Below, piece after piece: positions 17,102 to 26,828 of a stretch of 64,000 bases of DNA. This DNA is from Anaeromicropila populeti (GTDB lineage: Bacteria; Bacillota; Clostridia; Lachnospirales; Lachnospiraceae). The stretch spans positions 310,001-374,000 of the forward strand of contig NZ_FOYZ01000001.1 in NCBI RefSeq assembly GCF_900112775.1. Direction: 5' to 3'. The first letter of the stretch is position 1, and every line of letters starts with the position of its first letter. A model generated the notes under the pieces. That model saw only the letters and a list, made by a program, of their open reading frames with translations, was not told the origin of the DNA and made no database searches. Position numbers and translations under genes: made by a program.

Positions 17102-18694
17102 CTATATCCAAGGAATTGCACTTAATAATTTTCTAGTGTATTCTTCTTTTGGGTTTTCAAAAAGTTCCTGGCGTTCTGCAATTTCTATCATTTTTCCCTG
17201 ATACATGACACATATCCGATCACACATCTGGTAAACTACATTTAAATCATGTGAAATAAATACATAGGATAAATCAAAGGTTTTCCGAAGTTTCAATAAA
17301 AGTTTAAGAATTTGTGCCTGAATCGTTACGTCCAGAGCAGACACCGGTTCATCCAAAACTACCAGTCTGGAATTGGTTATTAACGCACAAGCTATGCTCA
17401 CTCTCTGCCTCTGTCCACCACTCAGTTCTGAAACATACCTGTTCATATGTTCTTCCTCTAAGCCAACTTCTTTCAGCATCTCCATAATCTTCTGCTGTCT
17501 TTGCTGTTTCGAAAAGCCCCCTTTTAATTTTAAAGGTTCTTCCATAAGCCATTTGATTTTTTTAGTAGGATTCAAACTGGAAAATGGGTCTTGAAACACC
17601 ATAGCAGGTCTTTCTCCAAATGTATGAATCGTTCCCTCCGTCTGTTCCAGCAGACCCAATACCGCCTTTGCCAGTGTTGATTTTCCACATCCACTTTCTC
17701 CTACAATACCTACAATCTCACCTTGTGCTACCGAAAAGGATATATTATCAAGAATCTTTTTCTTTGCGTTTTGACCAAAAAGATTTTTTTGTTCCAGGTA
17801 AAAACCATTTAACTGCTTCACTTCCAACGCCTGCTTCTGCTCCGTTATAGACGCAGCTTGTATTTCATCCTCTTGCTGCTCAAACTGATTTATTCTGTCA
17901 CGTCCTGGAACTGCTGACAAAAGTTTTTTTGTATACTCTGACTCAGGGTTTTCAAAAATCTTCTGTATACTGCCTTCCTCCTCAATGAAACCATTGCACA
18001 TAACAATAGCACGATGACAGAGATTTTTAATTATGCCCAGATCATGAGATATAAAAATAACTGCTGTTTTGTATTCTTTATTAAACCGCTGTATTAGTTT
18101 TAATATTTGCTCCTGCACCGTAACATCTAATGCTGTGGTTGGTTCGTCCGCAATCAAAAGCTTTGGCTTCATCACCATTGCCATGGCAATCATAACCCTT
18201 TGGCGCATTCCACCAGAAAGCTGATGTGGATATTTTCCAATCAGTAATTCTGAGTTCTGTAATCCTGCTTCTTCTAAAATGTCTAACACTTTCTGCTTTC
18301 TCTCAGTCTCATTAATCGAACTGTGTAATAAGAGCATCTCTTCAATCTGTGAGCCAATTTTCATTACTGGATTGAGTGAAGTCATTGGTTCTTGAAAAAT
18401 CATAGAAATATCATTTCCGCGTATTTTACAGAATTCTTTTTTGGTACAATGATATAATTCCTTATCTTCAAAAATAATATTCCCATTTACTAATTTTGCT
18501 TCCTTTGAAAGCAATCCCAGAATGGAAAGTGCAGTCATTGATTTTCCCGAACCTGACTCTCCCACTATACCAAGGATTTCACCTTCCTTCACTGAAAATG
18601 ATACATCCTTTACCACAACATTCATTTTTTTTCGTTCCCGAAACCCAATTTGAAGATGTTCTACCTTTAATAAGGTTTTTTCTGCTTCCTGCAT
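17102..18694 (-). CDS. Dipeptide/oligopeptide ABC importer, fused double ATPase (DppD-DppF type)
   Basis: 530 residues carrying two complete ATP-binding cassettes in one chain. The first half has [22 protein letters not shown] and [12 protein letters not shown]; the second has [24 protein letters not shown] and [12 protein letters not shown]. Peptide importers usually encode these as two separate proteins; fused forms exist in the family (YejF type). It would power uptake through the two permeases encoded just upstream. It is the last gene of the operon; an eight-base gap separates it from the permease gene. Confidence 0.92.
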   Translation of the reverse strand: MQEAEKTLLKVEHLQIGFRERKKMNVVVKDVSFSVKEGEILGIVGESGSGKSMTALSILGLLSKEAKLVNGNIIFEDKELYHCTKKEFCKIRGNDISMIFQEPMTSLNPVMKIGSQIEEMLLLHSSINETERKQKVLDILEEAGLQNSELLIGKYPHQLSGGMRQRVMIAMAMVMKPKLLIADEPTTALDVTVQEQILKLIQRFNKEYKTAVIFISHDLGIIKNLCHRAIVMCNGFIEEEGSIQKIFENPESEYTKKLLSAVPGRDRINQFEQQEDEIQAASITEQKQALEVKQLNGFYLEQKNLFGQNAKKKILDNISFSVAQGEIVGIVGESGCGKSTLAKAVLGLLEQTEGTIHTFGERPAMVFQDPFSSLNPTKKIKWLMEEPLKLKGGFSKQQRQQKIMEMLKEVGLEEEHMNRYVSELSGGQRQRVSIACALITNSRLVVLDEPVSALDVTIQAQILKLLLKLRKTFDLSYVFISHDLNVVYQMCDRICVMYQGKMIEIAERQELFENPKEEYTRKLLSAIPWI

Positions 18695-18701
18695 CTATTC
18701 C

Positions 18702-19487
18702 TCACCTCTTTTCATTCACAAGACTAAAGCCCAATACGGTAATTATAATAACCATACCTGGGGCAACGGCATACCATGGAGCTGAAAATAAATAGGCCTG
18801 TGATTCTGACAGCATCCTTCCTAAGCTGGCATCAGGCGGCTGTACACCCAGACCAAGATAGCTCATTCCTGCCTCTGCCAGCACCGCGTTGTTAAATCCT
18901 ATTGTAATTGCAGAGGCAACTATGGAAAATGTATTAGGCAGAATGTGCACAAACATAATTCTTCCATGTCCTGCTCCCATAATCCTTGCGTTTTTCACAT
19001 AATCCATTTCCTTCTGTGTTACAAACTCACTTCTGACCACCCGCACAAAACTCGGAATAAATGCTATGCCTAGTGCAGCTATGCTGTTATATTTTCCTAT
19101 TCCAATTATGCTAATGAAAACAAGTGACAATAACAAGCTTGGAAATGCCAGCAGCACATCATTCATTCTCATAATAATTTTATCAAGGATCCCACCAAAA
19201 TATCCTGTTATAGCACCTAAAATAATTCCAAAAAAAGTACCAATTCCCACTGTACAAAGAGCAATGAGAAAGGTTGTTCTGCTTCCTGCCATCACACGGC
19301 TTAAAATGTCCCGCCCAAAGTTATCTGTTCCAAACCAGTGCGTCCAACATGGCGCTGTATTTTTTAACGCTGCATTCATTTGATTGGGATCGTAGGGGGT
19401 ATAAAAAATCCCTGTCCCTACAAATAGTATGGCAAGCCCTGCCAGAAAACAGCCTGCCCAAAAGCTCCCTTTTCTTTTCCTTTTCAT
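18702..19487 (-). CDS. Dipeptide-type ABC permease (DppC-like)
   Basis: 261 residues with about six membrane segments. It contains the N-terminal extension typical of DppC/OppC (HWFGTDNFGRDILSRVMAGS) and the cytoplasmic EAA loop (EMDYVKNARIMGAGHGRIMF). With the DppB-like protein it forms the membrane channel for the peptide-type binding protein encoded upstream. Start ATG with GGGAGG. Confidence 0.92.
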   Translation of the reverse strand: MKRKRKGSFWAGCFLAGLAILFVGTGIFYTPYDPNQMNAALKNTAPCWTHWFGTDNFGRDILSRVMAGSRTTFLIALCTVGIGTFFGIILGAITGYFGGILDKIIMRMNDVLLAFPSLLLSLVFISIIGIGKYNSIAALGIAFIPSFVRVVRSEFVTQKEMDYVKNARIMGAGHGRIMFVHILPNTFSIVASAITIGFNNAVLAEAGMSYLGLGVQPPDASLGRMLSESQAYLFSAPWYAVAPGMVIIITVLGFSLVNEKR

Positions 19488-19501
19488 ATGTTCCTCCCTT
19501 A

Positions 19502-20443
19502 TTATAAGGTTTTAACTCTCGGATCAATGTAGTGATATAGTAAATCCACCAGACCATTTAGCAAAATTACTACAATAGCAATGTAAAGCACAATTGCCTG
19601 TACTACTGGGAAATCCCTGTTTGAAATAGCTGCTACTAAAAGCCTTCCCATGCCTGGAACACTGAACACCTGCTCAATAATAATGCTATTCGCCAGAACC
19701 TCCATAATGATAATTGCCAGAAAAGTAATGACTGGGAGCAGTGCATTTTGAAAAGCATGTCTATATAATATCTGGTGTTCACTGTTTCCTTTGCTTCTGG
19801 CAGTCCTTACATACTCCATACCAAGCTGCCTTACAATTGAATTATGCAGAAACTTCACCAGCATAGCTGTTTTGGGAATGGCAATTGCTGCTGCTGGAAA
19901 TATCAGATATCGAAAAAATCCTCCTGGATTTTCAGAAAATCCAACATACTGTCCTGGTATAAACCACTTTAATATAACACCAAATACAAGACTGATAATC
20001 ATCCCCAGGAAAAAGGAAGGAATGGCCATCCCGATTTGATTGGCTATTGTAATTAGTTTTTCAGGTAATCTGCCATCCCACCTGGCAGCAAGAATGCCTA
20101 ATGGAGCAGACGCTGCTAAAATTATTAAAATAGCTGTCATACCAAGCATAAGCGTAACTGGCAGTCTTTCTCCAATGAGAGTTCTTACCGGCACCCGGTA
20201 GCTAAAAGACGTTCCAAAGTCCCCCCTTAACGCATTCACTGCCCATTCTCCATACCGTTCTAGCAGGCTCTTATTCAGTCCATATTGTTCTCTCAATGCC
20301 TCCACCTGCTCTGGGGATGCATCTATACCCAGATTTGCTGTTGCACTGTCCCCTGGAATCACCTGAAATGCAAAAAATGTTACAATGGAAATTATAAATA
20401 ATGTAATCATTAAGGTACCTGCCTTCTGAAAAGCAAATTTCAT
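19502..20443 (-). CDS. Dipeptide-type ABC permease (DppB-like)
   Basis: 313 residues from ATG at 20443 (GGAAAGGAAG upstream; a GTG at 20452 is in frame but too close). Hydrophobic N-terminus, then FFAFQVIPGDSA and a periplasmic-side loop with LREQYGLNKSLLERYGEW, both standard in DppB/OppB, and an EAA loop (EYVRTARSKGNSEHQILYRH). Partner of the DppC-like protein. The 128-base gap before it contains a terminator and a repeat, so permeases may be expressed less than the binding protein. Confidence 0.92.
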   Translation of the reverse strand: MKFAFQKAGTLMITLFIISIVTFFAFQVIPGDSATANLGIDASPEQVEALREQYGLNKSLLERYGEWAVNALRGDFGTSFSYRVPVRTLIGERLPVTLMLGMTAILIILAASAPLGILAARWDGRLPEKLITIANQIGMAIPSFFLGMIISLVFGVILKWFIPGQYVGFSENPGGFFRYLIFPAAAIAIPKTAMLVKFLHNSIVRQLGMEYVRTARSKGNSEHQILYRHAFQNALLPVITFLAIIIMEVLANSIIIEQVFSVPGMGRLLVAAISNRDFPVVQAIVLYIAIVVILLNGLVDLLYHYIDPRVKTL

Positions 20444-20471
20444 CACTGGCACTTCCTTTCCTTTTTATAGA

Positions 20472-20516
20472 ACAAAGTTTATATTCCTCACACTCTCGCG
20501 CTTTTAATCATCTATA
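20472..20516. repeat. Copy of a dispersed 45-base repeat
   Basis: Matches 14606-14650 with few changes: CAAAGT, TTCC, then the core CACTCTCGCG, TTTTAATCA and CTATA. In this copy the right arm of the hairpin is absent. Confidence 0.6.
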
Positions 20517-20557
20517 CAAAAATGCCCCTGTGCCATATAAAATCCAGCACGGAGCAT
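20517..20557 (-). terminator. Intercistronic terminator/attenuator after the peptide-binding protein gene
   Basis: On the minus strand ATGCTCCGTGC pairs with GCACAGGGGCAT and is followed by TTTTTG. Lying between the binding-protein gene and the permeases, it probably lowers permease expression. Confidence 0.65.
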
Positions 20558-20571
20558 CTTGGTTTTATATC

Positions 20572-22152
20572 CTACTCTTCCATATAGTAAACATGAGCCA
20601 TATCCTGCACATAAACTGGGTAAAATTTATATCCTCCCAGCTTTTTGTTTACTGCTACCATTAAAGGCGGATCTTGAAGATAGACAGAAGCACTGTCTTC
20701 TGCTAAAATCTTCTGTAGTTGATAATAATATTCTATTTTTTCCGTCTCGTTTGTAGATTTTATTGCCTTTTCAATTATCTCATCATAAGCAGCACTGTTG
20801 AAATTCATAAAATTATTAGAAGCCGTTGACGTATACCGCTCCATCAAATCCCTTGGTGATAGTTTAGCATCAAGTCCAATAATGGTGGATTGATAATTTC
20901 TTCCTACATAAACCTCCTCCAGCCATGCAGACCACTCAACTAATTCAATCTCAGCTGTAATACCAGCCTGCTTTAGCTGCTCCACTATAATTTGTGCTGT
21001 ATCTACATGAAACTGATAATTAGAAGGTACGGTAATGGTAAAGGTAAACCCATTTTCATAGCCAGCTTCCTTTAAAAGTTCCTTAGCTTTATTGACATCA
21101 TAAGGATAGTAATCTTCCAACTCTGCCAAATAATATTTTGACAAGCCAGAAAACATATTACTTCCTAAAATAGTCCCTTTACCACCAGAAACCATATCAA
21201 TAATTCCTTGCTTATCTATAGCATAGTTTAACGCTTCTCTTACTTTTTCATTCGTAAATGGCTCTGCTTTATTATTTAAAAATAATGCCTGAACCAAATT
21301 CATATGTCCTGTTTCAATACGAAATGTAGTTTCCAGCTGCTTTGCCTGATCTTCTGTTAAGTATGGAAAAATGTCTATTGCTCCTGCTTCCAGCTGTAGA
21401 AAAGCTGCATCTGTATTGGAGGAAATCTGAAATTTCACTTCATTCAGATACGGCAGGGCGCTGTCCCAGTACTCTGCATTTTTTTCCAGTTCAACACTTT
21501 CCAATGGCTGGTAAGACTTAAATTTAAAGGGTCCTGTTCCTACAGGCTGTGTTGCCTGCTGGTCATAATCACATGGAATAATTGCGCAGGTAAGATAACC
21601 AATTAACTCAATGTCACCTTCCTTTAAGACAATCTCGATGGTCTTTTCATCTTTTGCAGTCACTTCTTTTATATTAGCAAGCGCCGTTTCCACCTTCACC
21701 TCAGCATCTGTTGTTTCAAGCAGTCCGGCACAACGTTTTATCGAGTAAATAACATCTTCTGCTGTTACAAGTTTACCATTGTGAAATTTCACACCATCTC
21801 TCAGAATAAAGGTATATACTGTTCCATCCTCTGAAATCGTGTAATCACTTGCAACTGCTGGTACTAAATTCCCTTCCTCATCCGGTTTTACTAATCCTTC
21901 AAAGATGTTAAATAAAACTTCCTTAGTTCCTGCCGCTACTGCCTTATGTGGGTCAAGACTGTCCAAATCCTGCGTAATTCCAACAACTACAGAGCCTCCA
22001 TAAACTGGTTCTCCCAAAGAATCGCTTTCGCTTGACGGAGCTTGTGTTTCTGCTGTACCACTTTTACTATCCGTATCGCCTTTACATCCGTAAAGTGCAA
22101 GAGATAAAAAAAGTGCAGCTGCTAACAGAGTTAGTATTTTTCTTTTCTTCAT
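20572..22152 (-). CDS. Peptide/solute-binding lipoprotein (SBP family 5)
   Basis: 526 residues. Lipoprotein signal with lipobox ending LYGC (Cys23), so anchored on the outer face of the membrane. The mature protein has the family 5 hallmarks: DSLDPHKAVAAGTKEV near the N-terminus, YTFILRDGVKFHNGK, and VREALNYAIDKQGI. It binds the imported substrate and hands it to the DppB/DppC-like permeases encoded next. Family members carry di- and oligopeptides, nickel or other small solutes; the sequence does not decide. It is the first gene of the operon, preceded by AAGGAG. Confidence 0.9.
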   Translation of the reverse strand: MKKRKILTLLAAALFLSLALYGCKGDTDSKSGTAETQAPSSESDSLGEPVYGGSVVVGITQDLDSLDPHKAVAAGTKEVLFNIFEGLVKPDEEGNLVPAVASDYTISEDGTVYTFILRDGVKFHNGKLVTAEDVIYSIKRCAGLLETTDAEVKVETALANIKEVTAKDEKTIEIVLKEGDIELIGYLTCAIIPCDYDQQATQPVGTGPFKFKSYQPLESVELEKNAEYWDSALPYLNEVKFQISSNTDAAFLQLEAGAIDIFPYLTEDQAKQLETTFRIETGHMNLVQALFLNNKAEPFTNEKVREALNYAIDKQGIIDMVSGGKGTILGSNMFSGLSKYYLAELEDYYPYDVNKAKELLKEAGYENGFTFTITVPSNYQFHVDTAQIIVEQLKQAGITAEIELVEWSAWLEEVYVGRNYQSTIIGLDAKLSPRDLMERYTSTASNNFMNFNSAAYDEIIEKAIKSTNETEKIEYYYQLQKILAEDSASVYLQDPPLMVAVNKKLGGYKFYPVYVQDMAHVYYMEE

Positions 22153-22298
22153 TTTACTTGTCTCCTTATTGCATCTTCTTTATTTAGTTTGTCGGCTTTT
22201 ACCGCTTTTATATCATAAATCATATAAAAACATTTTGCAATATTTTTTTGTCAAAAAATTCACACAGTACCATAGCTTCTATTTATTTCATATTCTAC

Positions 22299-22327
22299 TT
22301 GACAACTATATCGACAAGCGATATACT
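22299..22327 (+). promoter_or_regulatory. Promoter of the padR operon
   Basis: Consensus TTGACA (22299-22304), 17-base spacer, TATACT (22322-22327). The first operator palindrome fills the spacer and overlaps the -10 element. Confidence 0.85.
22307..22325 (+). promoter_or_regulatory. PadR operator site 1
   Basis: TATATCGACAAGCGATATA is a perfect palindrome (TATATCG and CGATATA) with a five-base centre, inside the promoter. Binding would block RNA polymerase. Assignment to the PadR encoded downstream is inferred from position and symmetry. Confidence 0.75.
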
Positions 22328-22331
22328 TTAT

Positions 22332-22350
22332 TATATCGACAAGCGATATA
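22332..22350 (+). promoter_or_regulatory. PadR operator site 2
   Basis: An identical 19-base copy of site 1, 25 bases further downstream (start to start), in the transcribed leader. A half site CGATATA follows at 22359-22365. Confidence 0.75.
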
Positions 22351-22388
22351 ACCTTTGCCGATATACTTTAAATAAGGAGGCATTTAAA

Positions 22389-22715
22389 TTGTCTGATTAT
22401 AACGAACGCATTGCCTTAACAGAAGGTGTTTTTTATATTCTGATTTCTCTAAAAGAGCCGCTTCACGGATATGGAATTATGCAAAACGTGGAAAAGTTAA
22501 GCAATGGCAGAGTATCCCTTGGTCCTGGTACTCTTTATGGCGCGTTAAATTCTCTTTTGGACAAAAAATGGATTACTGCCTGGGGAAACACCGTTAATTC
22601 CAGGAAAAAGGAATATGTCATTACAGATACTGGAATTGAAGTAATAAAAAATGAATTATCTAGATTAGAAGAGCTGATTCAGAATGGTAGAATTTTTCTG
22701 GGAGGTATTATTTAA
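22389..22715 (+). CDS. PadR-family transcriptional regulator
   Basis: 108 residues from a TTG at 22389, preceded by AAGGAGG; reading further upstream would run through the promoter and operators. The PadR winged helix is clear: GVFYILISLKEPLHGYGIMQ, GRVSLGPGTLYGALNSLLDK, and a wing at KKEYVITDTG. The C-terminal helix for dimerisation is short, as in PadR subfamily 2. It probably represses its own operon through the two palindromes in the promoter and releases when the exporter substrate or a membrane stress is present. The stop overlaps the start of the next gene by one base. Confidence 0.92.
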   Translation: MSDYNERIALTEGVFYILISLKEPLHGYGIMQNVEKLSNGRVSLGPGTLYGALNSLLDKKWITAWGNTVNSRKKEYVITDTGIEVIKNELSRLEELIQNGRIFLGGII

Positions 22716-23281
22716 TGGCAAAACAATTTTTTACCAAATGGCGTTTTTTTTATAATTACGAAAAGGAAACGGTATGGCTTAATAAAATGGCACAGGAGGG
22801 ATATTTATTAGTTGATTACTGGTGGACCCGCTATACCTTTGAAAAAGGAATCCCTGGTTCCTATGTATATGCACTTGAGTTTCTGGAACATATGCATACC
22901 CATCCAGAGAGCCAACAATATATTGCATTTTTAGAAGAAATGGGTGTTGAAGTGGTTGGACGCTACATGCATTGGATATCGGTACGAAAAAAAACAGAAG
23001 ATGGTCCTTTAGAGCTTTATACGGATACGGCATCCCAGATAGAGAAACTGAATAGAATTTCCAAATGGTGGATTTCCTTTTCCATACTAGAATTTTCAAT
23101 TGGATTATTTGAATTAATGCTAAGTATCTTTACTGCAATATCTGGAGAGACCCATTCGGTTTTTCCTTTCACCACCTTTGTTCTACTCACTTTTTTTGGT
23201 TTTGTTTTTCTATTGCAAGCAATACCATTATTATATAAAAAGAAACAGCTGCAAGCTAAGAGCAATATTTATGAAAAATAA
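22715..23281 (+). CDS. DUF2812 membrane protein
   Basis: 188 residues. The N-terminal half is soluble with the DUF2812 pattern: FFYNYEKETVWLNKMAQEGYLL near the start and YALEFLE further on. Two hydrophobic segments follow at about residues 120-145 and 152-172, and the tail is basic. DUF2812 genes are commonly paired with PadR genes; the job is unknown, possibly sensing or modulating the regulator at the membrane. Coupled to padR and upstream of the ABC exporter genes. Confidence 0.85.
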   Translation: MAKQFFTKWRFFYNYEKETVWLNKMAQEGYLLVDYWWTRYTFEKGIPGSYVYALEFLEHMHTHPESQQYIAFLEEMGVEVVGRYMHWISVRKKTEDGPLELYTDTASQIEKLNRISKWWISFSILEFSIGLFELMLSIFTAISGETHSVFPFTTFVLLTFFGFVFLLQAIPLLYKKKQLQAKSNIYEK

Positions 23282-23305
23282 AAAATTAGTAAGAAAGGAT
23301 CGCTT

Positions 23306-24223
23306 ATGAAATTTGAAGTAAAACAACTTTATAAATCCTTTGGAGAAAAGGAAATCCTTCACGGAGTATCCTTCGCATTAGAAAGTGGTACTGCAATGGG
23401 CCTTCTGGGGAGAAATGGAGCAGGTAAGACAACTACCATCCGCATATTAATGGATGTTTTCCGCGCAGACAAAGGAGAAATTCTTCTTGACGGAAAACCA
23501 TTTATCAGCCGTAACCATCAAATTGGTTATTTACCAGAGGAGCGTGGACTATATCCAAAGAGAACGGTCATGGAGCAAATGATTTATCTGGCTAAATTAC
23601 GGGGTACCTCTTCTTCTGAAGCAAAGAAAAATTCAGACTACTGGCTGGAAAGACTGGAAATCACCCAATACGCTGGTAAAAAATTAGAAACGTTGTCAAA
23701 AGGAAACCAGCAAAAGGTACAGTTAGCTTCCACTCTTGTTTGTAATCCTGACATAGTAATACTAGATGAGCCGTTTAGTGGATTAGATCCTGTTAACTCC
23801 CAGATTCTTCAGGACGTTGTAAAAGAACTGATTGCAGATAACAGACTGGTTATTTTTTCAAGTCATCAGATGAGTTATGTAGAGGAGTTTTGTGAAAGTA
23901 TTGCTATTATTAACTTTGGTGAAGTGGTACTGTCAGGTGCCATAAAAGAGATTAAAAAAGATTTTGGTAAAAACCAGCTTGTTCTTTCTGCTGAAAACTA
24001 TGATACTGCTGCCTTGGAGGCAAAATGTAAGCAGGAACTATCTGCTTATATGATTCCTATGAATGCAAAGAGGGACTATCTGATTTTAGAGCTAACTCCT
24101 GGCACAACAAGAAACCAGCTCCTGGAAGCCCTGCTTAAAACAGATATTAGTGTGGAGCATTTTGAAACCTATAAACCATCATTAAATGATATTTTTGTAG
24201 CAAAGGTAGGGAATGAAAAATGA
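23306..24223 (+). CDS. ABC exporter ATPase (NatA-like)
   Basis: 305 residues. Walker A GRNGAGKTTTIR, signature LSKGNQQKVQLA, Walker B IVILDEPFSGLD and switch SSHQMSYVEE. The long C-terminal region after residue 215 matches the DUF4162-type tail of NatA-like exporters. It overlaps the permease gene by four bases (ATGA). Substrate may be sodium, a drug or a peptide; not shown by the sequence. Confidence 0.9.
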   Translation: MKFEVKQLYKSFGEKEILHGVSFALESGTAMGLLGRNGAGKTTTIRILMDVFRADKGEILLDGKPFISRNHQIGYLPEERGLYPKRTVMEQMIYLAKLRGTSSSEAKKNSDYWLERLEITQYAGKKLETLSKGNQQKVQLASTLVCNPDIVILDEPFSGLDPVNSQILQDVVKELIADNRLVIFSSHQMSYVEEFCESIAIINFGEVVLSGAIKEIKKDFGKNQLVLSAENYDTAALEAKCKQELSAYMIPMNAKRDYLILELTPGTTRNQLLEALLKTDISVEHFETYKPSLNDIFVAKVGNEK

Positions 24224-25488
24224 GAAAATTTTTAACCGTTTTGCAATTTGAATTAGTAACCTATTTTAAAAACAAGACTTATATTATTACTACTGTGGGC
24301 GTTGCTTTATTAGTAGCCGTACTTATGTTTCTTCCTAACTTTGTTGATATTTCCAGTTTGTTAGGTACAGATGATACAAAAATTGAAAGTATCATTGATA
24401 CCCCTGACACAGATTCTGCTACTGACATTCAAGATTCCCGTGTGATGGCTATTTATGATGAAGCTTCTGTTATTACAGATGAGAGCCTGTTGGCTGCCCT
24501 TTTTCCAGCCACCAGCTGGCATAACGCATCTAGTGTGGACGAAGTAAAGGAGCTGGTAAATAAAAGTGAGGCTGAAGCTGGTTTTGTCATTCATTCTGCT
24601 ACTAGCTTTGACTTTTATGTTCTGAATAAAAGTCTGTTTAACAATTCCAGTTCCCAGTTTCAGACTATATTGAGTACCCTTTTAAAGCAAAAATATTGTG
24701 AAGAGCATGGACTTAATGTAGAAGAATTAGATTCTGTTTACTATGCACCAATTGAAGTAAAGGAACAGGTATTGGGAAAAGACTCGGCACAAAACTACTG
24801 GTACTGCTACGCTCTTGTAATATTAGTATTCATGATTGTTATTCTTTATGGAAATATGATTGCCATTTCGGTTACCTCTGAGAAAAGCAATCGTTCCATT
24901 GAAGTTCTAGTAACCAGTACAAATCCTGCCTATCTGCTATTTGGTAAAGTAATTGCAGGTTGTATTGCCAGCCTTCTTCAATGTGGCATTATCCTTGGCA
25001 CCACATTAGCAGGTTATCAGTTTAATGCGGAAAAATGGAATTATCAGCTTGATATGTTTCTAAACATACCTGGCTCAGTACTTATGACTTTTTCATTATT
25101 TGGTCTTGGCGGCTTCCTATTTTTTGCCTTTATCTATGGTGCTGTTGGTGCATTGGTTTCCAAAACCGAAGATGTTTCCAAAAGCTCTGGTGGAATCCAG
25201 ATGATTATTATGATCGTATACTTTGCCGTTCTATTTCAATTACAAAATGTGGATGGCATTGTAATTAAAGTTGCCTCCTTTTTACCAATCAGCTCTTACA
25301 GTGCAATGTTTGTCCGAGTAGCTATGGGTAAGGTTGCTGCCTGGGAAGTAGCTGCCTCCCTAATTCTTTTGTATGGTTCGATTTTAGGCATTGGTATTCT
25401 AGGAGCCAAGATTTACCGTATGGGAACCTTACGCTATGGCAATCCAATTAAATTTACACAGGTTTTTAAGTTTCTGAAGCAACAATAA
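24220..25488 (+). CDS. ABC-2 permease (NatB-like)
   Basis: 422 residues. One membrane segment near the N-terminus, a large extracytoplasmic domain (about residues 45-185, rich in Asp/Ser), then five or so membrane segments containing VTSEKSNRSIEVLVTS, a conserved loop of the NatB/YhaP group. Last gene of the PadR-controlled operon; works with the NatA-like ATPase. Confidence 0.88.
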   Translation: MRKFLTVLQFELVTYFKNKTYIITTVGVALLVAVLMFLPNFVDISSLLGTDDTKIESIIDTPDTDSATDIQDSRVMAIYDEASVITDESLLAALFPATSWHNASSVDEVKELVNKSEAEAGFVIHSATSFDFYVLNKSLFNNSSSQFQTILSTLLKQKYCEEHGLNVEELDSVYYAPIEVKEQVLGKDSAQNYWYCYALVILVFMIVILYGNMIAISVTSEKSNRSIEVLVTSTNPAYLLFGKVIAGCIASLLQCGIILGTTLAGYQFNAEKWNYQLDMFLNIPGSVLMTFSLFGLGGFLFFAFIYGAVGALVSKTEDVSKSSGGIQMIIMIVYFAVLFQLQNVDGIVIKVASFLPISSYSAMFVRVAMGKVAAWEVAASLILLYGSILGIGILGAKIYRMGTLRYGNPIKFTQVFKFLKQQ

Positions 25489-25546
25489 TTGATATATTGT
25501 ATAACAAATACTACCCATGTAATTTTTGACAGTTTTCTACAAAATA

Positions 25547-25574
25547 TTGATTTTTTCTCCCATCGTGTTATAAT
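25547..25574 (+). promoter_or_regulatory. Putative promoter of the first PocR-chemoreceptor gene
   Basis: TTGATT, 16-base spacer, TATAAT, about 45 bases before the start codon. Confidence 0.5.
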
Positions 25575-25618
25575 CAAAACATAGCTAGTTCAATAATACA
25601 TCATTGGGGGAAAATTGA

Positions 25619-26665
25619 ATGACAAACAACTTAGAAAATACTTACTCTGAAACCGTTTCTGATATCGAATTAAAGGATATAATAGACTTAGACCTGCTGC
25701 AAAAATTTTTAGATAACTTTGCTGAAAGTATGAATCTTGCCAGTGTTGCAGTGGATGCACAGGGGAACCCTGTCACCAATCCAAGCCGTTACACCCGGTT
25801 TTGTAAGAATTATACCCATTCTACCAAAGCAGGTGACGACCGGTGCGCTGTTTCCCATAATAAAGGTGGTTTAGAAGCTGCACGCTTAAAACGTCCCTAT
25901 GTATACAAGTGCCATGCTGGATTAATTGATTTTGCTGCCCCAATCATCGTGGAAGGCAAACTAATTGGCACTATATTAGGTGGACAGATTCTTACTTCAG
26001 CACCTGTGGAATCTGAATTCCGACAGGTTGCCCGTGAAATCGGCGTTAATGAAGAAGCATATGTAGATGCTGCGAGGGAAGTTTATGTTTCTACAGAAAG
26101 AAACGTGCAGGCGGCCGCAGAGGTATTATTTATTGTGGCAAATGCCTTATCACAGAACGGTTATCAAAAGCTGAAAATGAAACAGATGAGCAATACTTTA
26201 GTAGAAAATTTCTCACAAATTTCTGCTACTATGGAAGAACTTGCCGCCTCATCTATTTCCGTAAATGACAATCAGTCATCTTTGAATCAGGAAATTTTAC
26301 AGGTAAAAAACATCTCAAATGAGATTAATTCCATTTTGAAATCAATTAAAAATATTGCCGACCAGACTAAAATGCTTGGTTTAAATGCAGCAATTGAAGC
26401 AGCACGCGCTGGTGATGCAGGAAGGGGTTTCTCTGTTGTTGCAAGTGAAATCCGAAATCTTTCTCAAAATTCAAAGGAAACGGCAATAAAAATTGAGAAG
26501 CTGACTGCTGATATTCAGTCTTCTGTGGATAAAACACTTTCTATCTCAGATTTAACCATGGAAAATTCAGAACAACAGTCATCTGCAATAGAAGAAACTA
26601 CTGCCAGCATTGAAGAGGTTTTAGCATTAACCACTGAATTTAGCAGTCTTGCTAACGAAGAATAA
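25619..26665 (+). CDS. Soluble chemoreceptor-like protein with PocR sensory domain
   Basis: 348 residues, no membrane segment. Residues 20-175 form a PocR domain ([20 protein letters not shown], Cys-rich region FCKNYTHS, then [14 protein letters not shown] and GTILGGQIL). Residues 195-345 are a short methyl-accepting signalling helix pair with the kinase-contact tip [16 protein letters not shown]. PocR domains are thought to bind small molecules such as hydrocarbon derivatives or propanediol-related compounds. No HAMP domain is present. It should report a cytoplasmic signal to CheA or act as a scaffold; no che genes lie in the window. It is followed by its own terminator and by a paralogue. 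Confidence 0.9.
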   Translation: MTNNLENTYSETVSDIELKDIIDLDLLQKFLDNFAESMNLASVAVDAQGNPVTNPSRYTRFCKNYTHSTKAGDDRCAVSHNKGGLEAARLKRPYVYKCHAGLIDFAAPIIVEGKLIGTILGGQILTSAPVESEFRQVAREIGVNEEAYVDAAREVYVSTERNVQAAAEVLFIVANALSQNGYQKLKMKQMSNTLVENFSQISATMEELAASSISVNDNQSSLNQEILQVKNISNEINSILKSIKNIADQTKMLGLNAAIEAARAGDAGRGFSVVASEIRNLSQNSKETAIKIEKLTADIQSSVDKTLSISDLTMENSEQQSSAIEETTASIEEVLALTTEFSSLANEE

Positions 26666-26680
26666 CAGTAACCACCTATA

Positions 26681-26725
26681 GGGAAGCAGATAACTGTACA
26701 TTCCGTTTATCTGCTTCCCTTTTTG
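26681..26725 (+). terminator. Terminator of the first PocR-chemoreceptor gene
   Basis: GGGAAGCAGATAA and TTATCTGCTTCCC form a perfect 13-bp stem followed by TTTTT. Confidence 0.9.
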
Positions 26726-26828
26726 CTATATTTATTCTGGTATCCATTGACATTTATTCATAACATGGTATCATAAAATTAGTAAGATAGGGTATTATAA
26801 TAAAATTACAAAGGTGGGGACTTACACT

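Noticed and set aside
22307-22350. Short repeat array as a CRISPR
   Set aside because: Only two 19-base palindromic copies inside a promoter, without spacers of regular length or cas genes.
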